Origin: Lingula anatina
Lineage: Eukaryota > Brachiopoda > Lingulata > Lingulida > Lingulidae
Assembly: GCF_001039355.2 (NCBI RefSeq)
Contig: NW_019776013.1
Location: 336,207-400,206 of the forward strand
Length of the DNA stretch: 64,000 bases
Direction of reading: 5' to 3'
Shown: piece after piece, positions 1-10,608 of the stretch
Layout: each line of letters opens with the position of its first letter
Position numbering within the stretch: position 1 is the first letter of the stretch
The notes under the pieces: generated by a model
What the model was told of the DNA's origin: nothing
Database searches by the model: none
The model's input: the letters and a program-made list of their open reading frames with translations, nothing else
Translations under genes and position numbers: made by a program

Positions 1-1299
1 AGAAGAGCCTCCCTGTTGGAAGTCCATCCAGTGGCTTCATCTCCTTGTGTGTGTTCTCATGGCTGACACACTGCCCTTTCTGCACAAAACGCTTCCCACA
101 AAACTGACAGGCAAAATTCTTTGTTCCCAAGTGATGATTAACATGCAGCTGTAAGTGACTTTTCAGCCGAAACCCTCGACCACATATCTGGCACTGGAAC
201 GGCTTCTCTCCTGTGTGAATGCGTTCATGCCTCTGAAGATCAGCCTTTCTGAGGAAGGGTCTTTTACAGTATGAACACTGGAACGGACGTTCATCTAAGT
301 GAATCTTTTTATGACGCGAAAGTGCCCCTTTGCTTTGGAACTGTTTGCCACACTCACATACATGATCAACTTGTGCTTTTTTTCTAGTACTTTTCAATCC
401 AGGTTTCACTAACGCTCCCATATTTTCCTTTCCATTTTCAACTGCACTTGATGCTATTTCTTCCCTATTTGACGGATCTGTTTTATTTGTTTTTGAAGTG
501 CATTTTGTCCTTTTCCTTTTCATAGTTTGTTTACTAGTAATTGTTTTTTGTTTACTTTTGGTTGTTTTTGTTGTTTTCTGTTTTGCCACATCACTCGAAG
601 CAGTTTTTGTTCTTTTTGTTTTGGCAGCCTGTCTCACTGATTTCCTTTCACTGTTCACAGCACTGGTGTCCCTTTTCTGTGATTTGGGTTTCCTTCCTAA
701 AATTGTTTTAAATTTAAAAAAATCAAAACAAATGAATTAAATAATTTTATTCCGTAAGTCATTAATTCAATGTACCTTAATGAATTAAATGTAAATTCTC
801 ATACCACAACAAAACTAAATTTAATTTTTTCAATGCCATTCAAAATACACTTATGTTCAGTTCTGAACTCACCTCTCTTCTGCGTAACTTTCTGATGAGT
901 TGTTTTGGGTATTTTTTGTTTTCTCTTCTTTGCATCGGAATGCTTTTTCACCAAAGCTTCTCCATCTCCATCTCCAACATGGTCTGCTGCAGGCATTCCT
1001 AGTATTCCCTTAGCATCAAAACCTTGAATATAAAATCCTGTAATATCTAACATAGTGTCCTGGTTAGAACCCACATCTTGTTCCTTCTTCATAGACACAC
1101 AGCTGTAGATTTGGGGTTCTGTTTTGATAAGGAGCTCTTGATTTTGTGCCATTCTTGCCAAGTCATCCTCATTGAGGACTGCTTGCATGCCTTCCACTTT
1201 TTCAAAGTGTTGTTCCATATTACAATCAAGATCAGCATCAGGGATTTCTTCTTTGATTGTTGGCACACACATATCTGATTCATGATTATCAGCTTCCAT
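1..1299 (-). CDS. C2H2 zinc-finger protein, 3' end cut by window edge
   Basis: Probable nuclear DNA-binding factor. Coding exons read from the minus strand are 1299-873 (ATG at 1299, MEADNHES...) and 696-1 (runs off the window); the donor at 872 and acceptor at 697 keep frame (phase 1). The N-terminal exon is acidic and carries psi-K-x-E SUMOylation-like sites (IKEE, IKTE, MKKE). A long Lys/Thr/Ser-rich basic linker follows, then at least four tandem C2H2 fingers with TGEKP-like linkers (ERPFQCSYC, EKPFQCQIC, KNFACQFC). The first finger reads VCECGKQF, so its cysteines are spaced CX1C instead of CX2C and it may not fold normally. The finger array is clearly paralogous to the plus-strand gene at 2425-4059, with which this gene is head to head; about 30 residues are probably missing past the left edge by comparison with that paralog. 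The target is unknown. Confidence 0.85.
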
Positions 1300-1518
1300 G
1301 GTACAGAAATTCGGTGCATCAATATTATTACAATATTAATTTCACATCTGCTCCATCCTCTTTTCTTTCCTTGTCCTTCTTTTTTTTATAACTGAAATAA
1401 AATCAATTATGTGAAAATACTGTTTGCATTCCATGTCTTAAGACTCAATATGACTATTACTGAAAAGAATCCCATTTTAAGACATCACTGCAATAAACTG
1501 AAGTGAAAATGATAAGAA

Positions 1519-1583
<65 letters not shown>

Positions 1584-2424
1584 CAAAGAAGACAGCAAGA
1601 TATACTAAGATGTTCTAAGCAGGTATTTAACATTTACACTTTTACGGGGAACCAATGCAATGATAAACATGAACGAAGGAATGAAAGAATGAATGAAGGA
1701 ATATTTATAATATCTTATATAAGTATTTAGGTCGTGTTATTTTGTTTATATGGAACCAAGATGCTGAAATAAAACCAATTCTTTTTATTGCTGACATTAA
1801 CACCGTGGCAAATTCCAGTAAACAATGCCATCATGATCTAACGTTAATTAGTTCAAGTTACATGTATATTGTTTCAACGAAATGGCTAAATGTTTTGTCG
1901 CACATTCTTGATCAAGATCCAAATTTTACCCACAACTTCCCGACGAAAAACGGGCTTTTAGAATGATTTCATCTGCATTCTGAGTCAAGACACCAATCTG
2001 CAGACAAATCTATTTTTTTTAAACGCATCAAAATATAAAGCATTTTCACCTACTTTCAGCAGTCTTTTAAAACAGTAAGTGTTACCAAAACTGTTTATCG
2101 ATGTAACAAGATTTAACTTGTGCCAAGATAGTCCCAAAAATTGGAAACTTAATTGAGTTTTATTGATAGTTTATACTTGAAATTGAGACTTATAAGCAAT
2201 ATTATTATAAAAAATACCCTCAAACATCTGCTTAAACTTAAATGATTTTGAAAAATAATCTTTCGTCTGTGAAGAAAACCAACTCAGCCGACATATCGGT
2301 GTATAGTTTTGATTCCCGTGTTGAAAACAGAAGGCAAGAAGAAGATTGTTGTTGGCTTATTCTCCTTTATTATCTCCTTAATTGTGGCTAGTCTTGTGAA
2401 CTTTGAAACATGTTCCTTTTATAA
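1300..2424. promoter_or_regulatory. shared intergenic region of two divergent zinc-finger genes
   Basis: About 1.1 kb lies between the two divergent start codons, so it should hold both promoters and any untranslated first exons. I see no TATA box at a convincing place. The one obvious structure is the GA microsatellite at 1521-1581. Small open frames here look random. Confidence 0.5.
1521..1581. repeat. (GA)n microsatellite
   Basis: About 61 bp of nearly perfect GA dinucleotides between the two divergent zinc-finger genes. GAGA tracts can bind GAGA-factor-type proteins, but nothing here proves a regulatory role. Confidence 0.95.
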
Positions 2425-4059
2425 ATGTCAAAACTGAACCAGGGTAAACCTGTCAGAATGGAGTCTAATGACTTCAGCAACTTGGGCATTAAGACCGAAC
2501 CGGATGATATTGAGGACTTGGCTGAAAGAACGGAGCTCTCTTTAGGACCAGGCCATTTACAAGTGGAATCCCGTTTCGATTTGTTAATGAAAAAGGAGGG
2601 CTATGGTACAGATGTCAGCGTAATTTGTAAGTAAACAGTAAACATGCACTGGTACAATTTCAGTAAAAAGTTATACAGTCATAGCTATCTCGCAACCTCA
2701 TCTACTTTTGTATTATTTTATTTATTATTTTGTTCTTATTAATGAGTGCATGCTGCTTTACTTTCTATTTCTTTCTTGTCACTGCTAATTTACTCCAGAA
2801 AAATGTGATCGGATATACTTACCCATAACATGCATGTACGGCCTTTATACTTTTATTATTATTATCATTTTTTCATTTGACAAGCTTATTAGTTTGGTAT
2901 TTTAACTCTCAACAATAAGATTTTGAATTTACATGTAGGAAATAATTATTTAATCTGTTATATTATTTCAATTATCATTTATTTGTTTGTCTGTTTATTT
3001 TATTATCATTGTTATAATTATGATAAATTATTGTTATTTTATTATGATTTTTTTAAAGCTGAAGTCAACAGTACACCAGAAAACAGATACAGAGATGGGA
3101 ACAGACCTGGAATATCCAGTGAGCAGGATATACCAGGTGAAGGCATCGTGGGAGACCAAGATGCCATAAGTGAAAAGAAATCAAATCTGAGTAAAATTTC
3201 CTCTAGATCCACACCACCAAAAAGCAGTCGTAAAAAAACTTCCACCAGAAAAGACTTGAAGATTATTGTTAAGAGACTGAATATTGGGATTTCATCAAAA
3301 TCAAGTAGTGTTAGAGTAGATGGAATAGAGGACAATTCTGTTTTTCAAACAAACCAACTGGATGCACCTGGTTGTGACACGACTTTGAAATTAAATGATG
3401 CCACATGTGTAGAGCAAAAGACAAACCCTCCTGCTTCTGAGCAGGGCATGTTCAAGACTGATAAGGAGCAACGTCAATCTCTTCTTTCACAAGATTCTGT
3501 TGGGCCTTTAAAATGCCAATTTTGTGATGAGATCTTCCAGAAAATTAGAGAATTAAGAAGGCACGAGAAAGCACATGGAGGTTCAAAGTCAAAATCAAGT
3601 AGTGGAAGACGTAAAGCAAGTACAGATAATATCTGTGATGCTTGTGGGCGGGAGTTCAAAACAAAGCAATCACTCATAAAGCATAAGAAAATACATTCAT
3701 TTGAGCGGCCTTTCAAGTGTTCATTTTGTGAAAGGCCTTTTTTGCGGAAGGCAGATCTCCAAAGGCATGAGTTAATCCACACTGGGGAAAGAAAATTCAT
3801 TTGTCAGTATTGCTTGAAGGGTTTTCGACTCAAGGGCCATCTCCAGTTTCATTTACCTATTCACACCGGGGAGAAGCCCTTTGCCTGTCAGTACTGTGGC
3901 CAGCGGTTTATTCAGAAGGGCCACTGTGAGTACCATGAACGCAAACATGCCCAGCAAGGACCTGTCACCCCCCAGGGCCTGTGCCAGTATTGTGGCCGGC
4001 TGTTCACTAGTGTGAGGTACTGTGTTTTGACACATGAGAAGGAACACCTGAAAAAGTAG
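2425..4059 (+). CDS. C2H2 zinc-finger protein with six fingers
   Basis: Probable nuclear DNA-binding protein of about 400 residues. Coding exons are 2425-2626 and 3059-4059 (GTAAGT donor at 2627, AAAG acceptor ending at 3058; phase 1; stop TAG at 4057). Exon 1 is acidic and has IKTEP and MKKE SUMO-type motifs like its divergent neighbour. The start may instead be the second Met at 2458 (MESNDF), which matches the neighbour's MEADNH start better. A Ser/Lys-rich linker leads to six fingers: LKCQFC, NICDAC, FKCSFC, FICQYC, FACQYC and a last one, LCQYC, with irregular Cys-His spacing that ends four residues from the C-terminus. Fingers 3-5 are joined by TGE-type linkers. Candidate polyadenylation signals AATAAA lie at 4569 and 4913. 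Function beyond nucleic-acid binding cannot be told from sequence. Confidence 0.88.
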
Positions 4060-5050
4060 GCTAAAAGGGGCAATGTCAGAAGAGGCTAGAGTTGATAAGG
4101 CAGTGGCAGTTTTTTTATGGGAAATAGAAAGGTTGACCATGTTCATTTTGTATTCGCAGATATTTCTCTGGCTTATTTTGTACACAATTCTGTACAGCAG
4201 TGAGAATTTTTGTTCAGAGACCATGGTATTACCCATAGAGAGTGCTATAGAGAACAACATAAATACTATGCAGCACAGCGATTTTTTTTTTTTCAGAAGA
4301 GAACTCCCTGCGTCCATTGGTAAAAGCCAATAGGTGATAATTTTGTATCACATGCTGCCATATTATATTCATTATAGATATGTATAATTAACAGTGAGTG
4401 TGTGTGTGTGTGCTTGCATGCATGCGTGTGTTATCCTAGTACTTGTATCCTTGGAATTCATAACTTGAAGCAAGCGTATTTTGTAATTCCATTGATAAAA
4501 ATTGTAATGTATGCAAAACAACCTCTGAATTTTTGTTCGTGGCAACCTTTTGGTCTCAGCTTGGCTCAAATAAATGTATTTGATATTTTGTTAATGTTCC
4601 AAAACATCTGTCATTCGGAAACTGTGCCCTTTTTATGCTTTACAGTTAATATAATATTTAGTCATGTTTGGGGTGACATGCAGGTTAAACTTATAGTGGT
4701 TTCACCAAGCAGAAATAATCAAATTATGGATACAAACTATCCTCTGCTATTATCATAAATTGTACCCTTAATTATCTCCATTATCGTATTCACACCAATA
4801 TTGCTAATTGGAAATGTCTGGTGCCTAGTTTGCAACTCGCAAGTGCAATTTAACCTAGAGTAATGGAAAATACATATATAATGCAATCAAGATCTATTTG
4901 GAGATATTATTGAATAAATACTCAATTTTAAAATTAGTTTTCAGTCTTTGATGTCTCCCTGATGTATGAGTGGAAAACCTACGGATATAGGCTTTTTAAA
5001 ACCGTAAAATTAGCAATTAAAATTATATATATTATTATATATATATATAT
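4060..5050. other. 3' UTR and intergenic region, no gene seen
   Basis: Probable 3' untranslated sequence of the plus-strand zinc-finger gene with AATAAA at 4569-4574 and 4913-4918, a short GT repeat at 4397-4412 and a TA-rich tract at 5024-5050. Open frames here have no recognisable content. Confidence 0.6.
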
Positions 5051-5109
5051 GCGTGAGACCCGGTCACAAACCAGACTTTCGTCGTCAAATGCGGAAAGTG
5101 CCGATGACA

Positions 5110-5711
5110 ATGAAGCTTGTCTTCCTAGGTGCCCTACTGTTTTTCTACACGTCTCCTGCATGGGGATCAGACGTGAGATGCAGGCCGAGCCGGCCCGATT
5201 CTTCGCCGTGCAGCCCCGAGGCCCCGTGCCGTTGTCGTATCTGGTATGAACCCCAGCCTCCGCCGCCCACAGGCAGTAAAGTGCCGGTGATGCCGCAGAT
5301 CTCGTACACTACTTGTGCCTGCGACGCGGGTGGCGTCGGGAAACCAGTCTGGACGAGCTTTAATAAGGCCGGTTCTTTGGTAATTGTCGCATGTTTTTTC
5401 TTTATATGCCGTTCCTTGCTCCTTCAGCTTTTATATTTTAAAATAGTTTTTTTTATGATGAAAAGACGCTAAATTGCACTTTATTTATCTCTCGTGATTC
5501 ACAAGCCTGAGAATTATATTATTTCATGGCACACTGAATTATCGAAAATTTGATTTTTTTTTTTTTTTTTGTAATATCAAGTTTAAAAAGTATATTTTTA
5601 TATGATAATTATTATAGTTTTATAATCGTTATCATTAGAAGTAAAGTCTCATTCCTTTACTATTTCAAGGGCCCCGGACCGGGACCGGTTGGACCGCCTG
5701 GGACCAGATAA
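5110..5711 (+). CDS. small secreted Cys-rich protein with collagen-like tail
   Basis: Predicted secreted peptide of 103 residues, family not recognised. Exons are 5110-5379 and 5670-5711 (donor GTAATT at 5380, acceptor TTTCAAG at 5669, phase 0; stop TAA at 5709). The Met at 5110 starts a textbook signal peptide (MKLVFLGALLFFYTSPAWG, cleavage probably after AWG); upstream in-frame Mets at 5053, 5089 and 5104 would put charged residues before it and are less likely. The mature part has clustered cysteines (VRC, SSPC, APCRC, TTCAC), a PQPPPPTG proline run and, encoded by exon 2, a short tail GPGPGPVGPPGTR that looks like Gly-X-Pro collagen sequence. Splicing is inferred from sites and phase; without it the frame runs into an intronic hydrophobic stretch. 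Function unknown; it could be a matrix, venom-like or defence peptide, none of which is shown. Confidence 0.6.
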
Positions 5712-7492
5712 TTCATTCAAAACTGCTATGAAGAAGACGGTGTTTTCGTTCTCGAAATTTTTATCGTCTATCAATACAGTAGTAAATCATAAGAAAATTT
5801 CTTGAACTTTTTTATTTAGTACAATTTTTCGTTTTCGGTTTGAGCTCGAGTGTAAACGATGGTGATAATTAAAACAAAAATGTTGTAGTTTAGGGAATGA
5901 TAATTGTAGCCTTTTGCCTCATGCCGAGCCAGAACACACTCCGATATGAAGCGCACGTGAGCGCTCGCACACGTCATTGACACGTACCATACACAGGCAA
6001 GCACATTTAACAGTTTTTTCCGTAAAAGGTAGACATTTTACTGTATTCTGGGCTTAACCCTAGCCCCTGTCATTTCTATCTGGTTACAGCATGGATATTT
6101 AGTGCGAGGCACAGTGCATTAATTTTTGGACCAGCAAGTAGGCCAACTTCAAAGTTGGTGATCAGTTATGAGCAGTATCACAGGATGTGTACTTCAGGGG
6201 CGGATTTAGGCCGTCTTCTGGGTCTTCTGGAAGACGGTCAGATTTTAAAGTTTACATTGACGTGTGTCTGATTTTTTCTGTCGGAAGACGGTCAAAAATG
6301 GAGGATGAATCAACAAAAATAATTTGGAAGACTGTCAGAAAATTTCTCTGGATCCGCCCCTGTACTTCGGTCATCGTTCAAAAATATCGATGCTGATTTC
6401 GGTAGAAATGATGTAAATGGTACAAATAAGACCTATTATAGTAATGAAATAGACACAATGCGCATAAAATCGTTCATTTTTACATGTATCAGTATAGAAG
6501 TACCTTAATAGTACACATATCACCAGACGGATGCTATCAAAATGAAAGGAAACAGCTGTTAACCGCATAAGCCTACATATCATACAGGTATAGACGGGGA
6601 TCGAGGGAAAAAATCTCGTTTGTCCCTGAATGACAAACTATTTCACGAGCCCGTATTGCTGGAAACTCCCAACTCTGAACCAGAAACGTGCTGATAGTAG
6701 AGATGAATATTCAATGTCCTGTGAAACTTGAGCTGCTGCGGCTCGCCTATAGTTATGCATTAAGTGTTATAGATTTAATTCAAAGGACATTATCGTGTTC
6801 TTGTTTTACTTTATTATGTTATAAATGAAATATTTTTAACCGATGGACAGTTTTTCTTTTCATTTCTTTTCTGTTATCATAGTTTTTCTTTACATATTGT
6901 TTTCTCACTCGCGATCAATGGTATGGCTATGAAATATCTAACTTGTGAACATAAGAGATAATGAAACCATTCTTCAATCTGCTGCACTGCAACATATCGG
7001 AAGGTCGTATTTCCGTGTGAATAAGTTATCGGCAGTTTTAGTCGGAGAGCCTGAAACTAAATAAATAACACCATAAAAACGAATATGACAAACAATATTT
7101 CTATACATACAGTGTTTTATTTTCATTTGACGAATCAAACATATTAAATTCTATATTACTTTATCCGTCTTTTTTTTTTCACGACCAGTTTGATCAGATG
7201 CATATAATAATTCGATACAGATACATGCAGATTTAGAGATCACATTTTATTATTATTATTTCTTTTTACATTTTTAATTTTTACTTTTTTTTGCCCAGCC
7301 ATACACGCTTGAAAGCTGTGGCGTGCCTATGCTCATATATCCCGCCAGCTCACGCGTGCACGTGTGGGTAGGCACATTCGTAAGTTCGCTTTAAACGAAC
7401 AAACATGCACATTGGTTGATAATACATTCAACCGACTGGCTGCCAAGTCACCCATTCTTAGATGTTATGTCATATTGTTCATTCCAATATGT
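5712..7492. other. intergenic region, AT-rich, one MITE
   Basis: No convincing gene in 1.8 kb. It holds the inverted-repeat element at 6196-6360. The region around 7310-7380 is locally GC-richer but has no open frame of interest. The 3' untranslated part of the minus-strand gene that ends at 7493 probably extends into its right side. Confidence 0.5.
6196..6360. mobile_element. hAT-like MITE, 165 bp, with 8-bp TSD
   Basis: The element starts AGGGGCGGATTTAG and ends CTGGATCCGCCCC, so the ends form short inverted repeats of the GGGGCGGAT type. It is flanked by a perfect 8-bp direct repeat TGTACTTC at 6188-6195 and 6361-6368. Internal copies of GAAGACGGTCA occur twice. An 8-bp target duplication and such ends fit a non-autonomous hAT relative; no transposase is present. 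Confidence 0.75.
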
Positions 7493-9429
7493 CTATGAAC
7501 TTGTGTCATCCCTTTTCTTTCTCCTGAAAGGGGTTTGTGGTCTGCGGCGTTTGGGTTTTGCAGCTTCTGCAGGCTTTTCACTGGGACTGTCTTGAAGTGG
7601 GGCTACGCCTCTCTTCTTTTGCCAAGGAAATCGAAACTTAGGCCACTTGGGAGAGCTAGGACGGGTTGGCGTTTCAGCGCGGGGTGCCTCGGGTCTGGGA
7701 GCTTTCGGCAGATAAGGTGCCAGGCTGAGGTCTTGGTCGTACTGGGGACAGTTTGGCAAGGTCACATTAAAGTGACTTGCTTCTGACACTTTCGGAGTCG
7801 ACCGAGATCTGGAAATTATAGAAAGCAGTTATACGTTGTCGATTATGTAATTATTATGTAATTTTTTGTGTGCGTGAAGATATTTTTTGTATAACGAATT
7901 ACAAGTAATAATAATGAATGATGAGAAAATAGTCCATAATAGAACATCGCACATATTCTCATTCAGCAGAATTGTTATTTAATGGAAAAAGATTATTACA
8001 AAATAATGAGGTTCACCTGAAACAGGAACTGCTCATCTCATCAGGTTCATCATTCATGCTAGCAGTAGGCGAGCGCTGGGGCTCGAGTGTCCCGAAAGTA
8101 TTTGTTTCTGATCCACACCTAGACTCACTACTGAAAACAATGTCATAATTAGCTGTACATTCGTTCATATCCTTAAATGAAACAAATAATTTCACGTTTA
8201 CTTGAAAAAGTAGTTTTTTAACTGATAGCACTGCAAACAAAACATATACATGTGTGTAACAGAAACGGAACAGATAATAAATTCACATGCAAACCAACAA
8301 AAGTAACATATTTAACATAAGTAAAACACTTACTTGCATTAGGGTAAGTTGCATACCTTATGAATTGACTGAGCTCTTGTTCCACAAGGGTACATTTCAT
8401 AGTCTCGGGGACGGCACCGGGTAATGCTGGGCAGATTGCCTCGTACATCTGAGGCGTCAGTTTTGGCATTTGAATCAGAGGGTACTCTGTGAAGACCGGG
8501 CCGTCTTCTAAACGGTTTTTCTTTTTTCCGCTGGAAAGGGGGTTGAGCTGAAAGAGGTTCTTCTTGATATTTTTCAAATGCTGCTTCGCCGATTTCTTTG
8601 GCTTGACCGGCCGCTCGAATTCATACGGACTTACGTGGACTTCATGAGAGTGTCCATCTGGTAAATGGTATACCTGTGTAGGAGCAGTTGCAATGTCGAA
8701 AACGGTCGACAGGTTCACTGGTTTCTTCGTTTTAGGTCGGGCGGGCTGGATAGGAACTGGTTCGAGTAATTTGCTTATGTCTGCTGTGAGCTCCTTTTGC
8801 AGGTTTGCCATTGACTTTTGGGATTGTGGGGCTCCCGGCAACTCCGGAAAGCTTGACGGCAGTGTGCTGGTCATGTTTGATGAATTTGACTGACCGCTCA
8901 TCTGATCCTTGTGTCCTTTGGCTTTAGGAGTCGCAAGTTTTGGATTCTTCGGTGTGGAAAATGCTGAGCAGTTGGCAGTAGGCATATCCATATTTTCTTT
9001 TACCCATGCTTTTTTTCTACCTGGACGTCGTAATGCGGCTCTTTCGGGGGCAGTTGCTTGGGGCTCAAAGGTTGGAGAGGCAGGTAAAGTTATAGTAGAC
9101 AGAACATTTTCTCCTGTCACCTTTTCCATGGGCCCCGCGCTGTCTGGCAAATTTTCACTTCTTGAGGAAGCGGTCGAATAAAGTGTGACCTTGGGGTCTA
9201 TCTGCTTCACTGGACGACCACGCCCAGCTTCGAACTCTCTCATTGGGCGCTTGAACTTGTGCAGTGTGACCTCACTTTCTCTTGGCACAGCGCGAAATAT
9301 GTCTGAATTCAAGACAATTTCATCATCTTCTCTGCATCTTGTAGACTGTTTTTCATATATAGAATTGATCGTTCCATCATCTGCTCGCATCGACTTCAGA
9401 CTTTTAAAACAAAAGCATAGACAACTCAT
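7493..9429 (-). CDS. unrecognised 500-residue basic, Pro/Ser-rich protein
   Basis: I do not recognise this protein. Three coding exons on the minus strand, 9429-8357, 8130-8017 and 7808-7493, join in frame (both junctions phase 2; donors GTATGC and GTGAAC, acceptors TTTTCAG and TTTCCAG) to give 500 codons. The start is the ATG at 9429 (MSCLCFCFKS); Cys at residues 3, 5 and 7 could be palmitoylated and tether it to membrane. The body is low-complexity and positively charged, with a repeated phrase: FKRPMREFE...RPVKQ near residue 60 and YEFERPVKPKKSAKQ near 280. More ordered-looking stretches are DISKLLEPVPIQPARPK and LTPQMYEAICPALPGAVP. The C-terminus is rich in Pro-Arg-Lys. No catalytic or membrane domain is visible. 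Two palindromic CRE sites lie just upstream. Intron-exon agreement in phase makes the gene itself credible. Confidence 0.75.
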
Positions 9430-9474
9430 CTTGCTGCTTTGCAATATCACTTAGATATAATATAGCAACTATAG

Positions 9475-9693
9475 TGACGTCCGTGACGTCACAGACGAGC
9501 TGCGTAGCCTCAAAGCGTCGCGAAGATAAACCATACAATGAATTAAAAGGAAATGAATTTATATCTCTCGCTAAGTTCCAACAAGCGTTTAAATAAAAAA
9601 CGAAAATAATTTTGTGGTATTAATTATGAAACCTACAAACTGATACGCAGATATATCTGATTCGAAATAAGATTATAGTTGTACATGACGTCA
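9475..9693. promoter_or_regulatory. two palindromic CRE/ATF sites upstream of the 500-residue gene
   Basis: TGACGTCA occurs exactly at 9484-9491 and again at 9686-9693, with a half-match TGACGTCC overlapping at 9475-9482. They lie 55-264 bp upstream of the ATG at 9429 on the minus strand. Full palindromic CREs are rare by chance, and two in 210 bp suggest control by CREB/ATF-type bZIP factors (inference). Confidence 0.6.
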
Positions 9694-10608
9694 TATTGCA
9701 TACTGTAGTCTCGCTTTCACCGAAACAATCGAATTGTTGACTGTTGTTGAATTATCTTTTTATCATAAACTGGTTTTTTAATTGCAAGAATACACATTTT
9801 AAAACTTTAAGAAGTGGTTTTGTTGCACCTGTAAAATAAATATCTGGCAATTTTAGAATAGAAATCTAAACTTTCCGTTTATTCTTAAAACGATTAGAAA
9901 AAAATGGAATTGGTGTACATATTGGTCAGTTACACAGATTTTTTCTGTGGCGTTAAGTTTTCATTTAAGATTATCTGATAGGTGGCGTGTTTTAGGCAGG
10001 AGCCTGCCTTTCATTAAAAAATCGGACTAATTTAACTCACAACAGATTTCAAATTTAATTCCTCTGTTCTCTGGCGTTAGTCACGTGATGGGCTCATAAT
10101 AAACATGGCGGCAAACGTGAGAAGAGGAGGCTGTTTCACGAAAGAACTATACAGACAAAACTTGATCTTAACTTTTTTACCACATTTTGGTTTTATTCAA
10201 TTCCGGTTGAATTTGTTGTGGTTCACTAAATAGTGTTTAAAAAGAGGAGTAATTTGCTTAGAGTAACAAAATAAGTGAAACGTTATTTATTTGACCTAGC
10301 ACTTACCATCTTGAGTCGATATAAAATAAAGTAAAATCTTGATCTTACGGTCAAGATCAACTTTCGTTCTTAACAATTTTGGAAAAAAATAGAGGGATTA
10401 CCTTTGCTACCTTTGGAAAAACTAATCTGAACCATACGACCTACACAAATACAGCCATGCCATTATTTACCTATCTACAATCTCAGTAAATGAGGAAAAA
10501 AAAAAAAGAACAAACCATTAAGTCGTTATTTATTTTGTAAAATTAAGATGTCAGATTTCGTTGTTTGAAAATTACTAGTTCTACGATAAATACTGGCAAC
10601 GTTCATGT
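9694..10608. other. intergenic region with a promoter-like E-box/YY1 spot
   Basis: No long reading frame. A palindromic E-box TCACGTGA lies at 10081-10088 and a YY1-like AACATGGCGGC at 10102-10112, close to an ATG (10105) that opens only a 42-codon frame. A run of A at 10497-10508 precedes the D8C gene's end. Confidence 0.45.

Noticed and set aside
498..740. Hydrophobic 80-codon plus-strand frame
   Set aside because: Opposite strand of the Lys/Thr-rich linker exon of the zinc-finger gene.
1521..1581. CRISPR-like direct repeats
   Set aside because: Plain GA microsatellite in an animal genome; no spacers.
9428..9450. Upstream GTG start for the 500-residue protein
   Set aside because: GTG starts are not expected in animals; the ATG at 9429 is a normal start.
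10105..10233. 42-codon frame MAANVRRGG...
   Set aside because: Too short and without similarity; reported only as a possible promoter or first exon.
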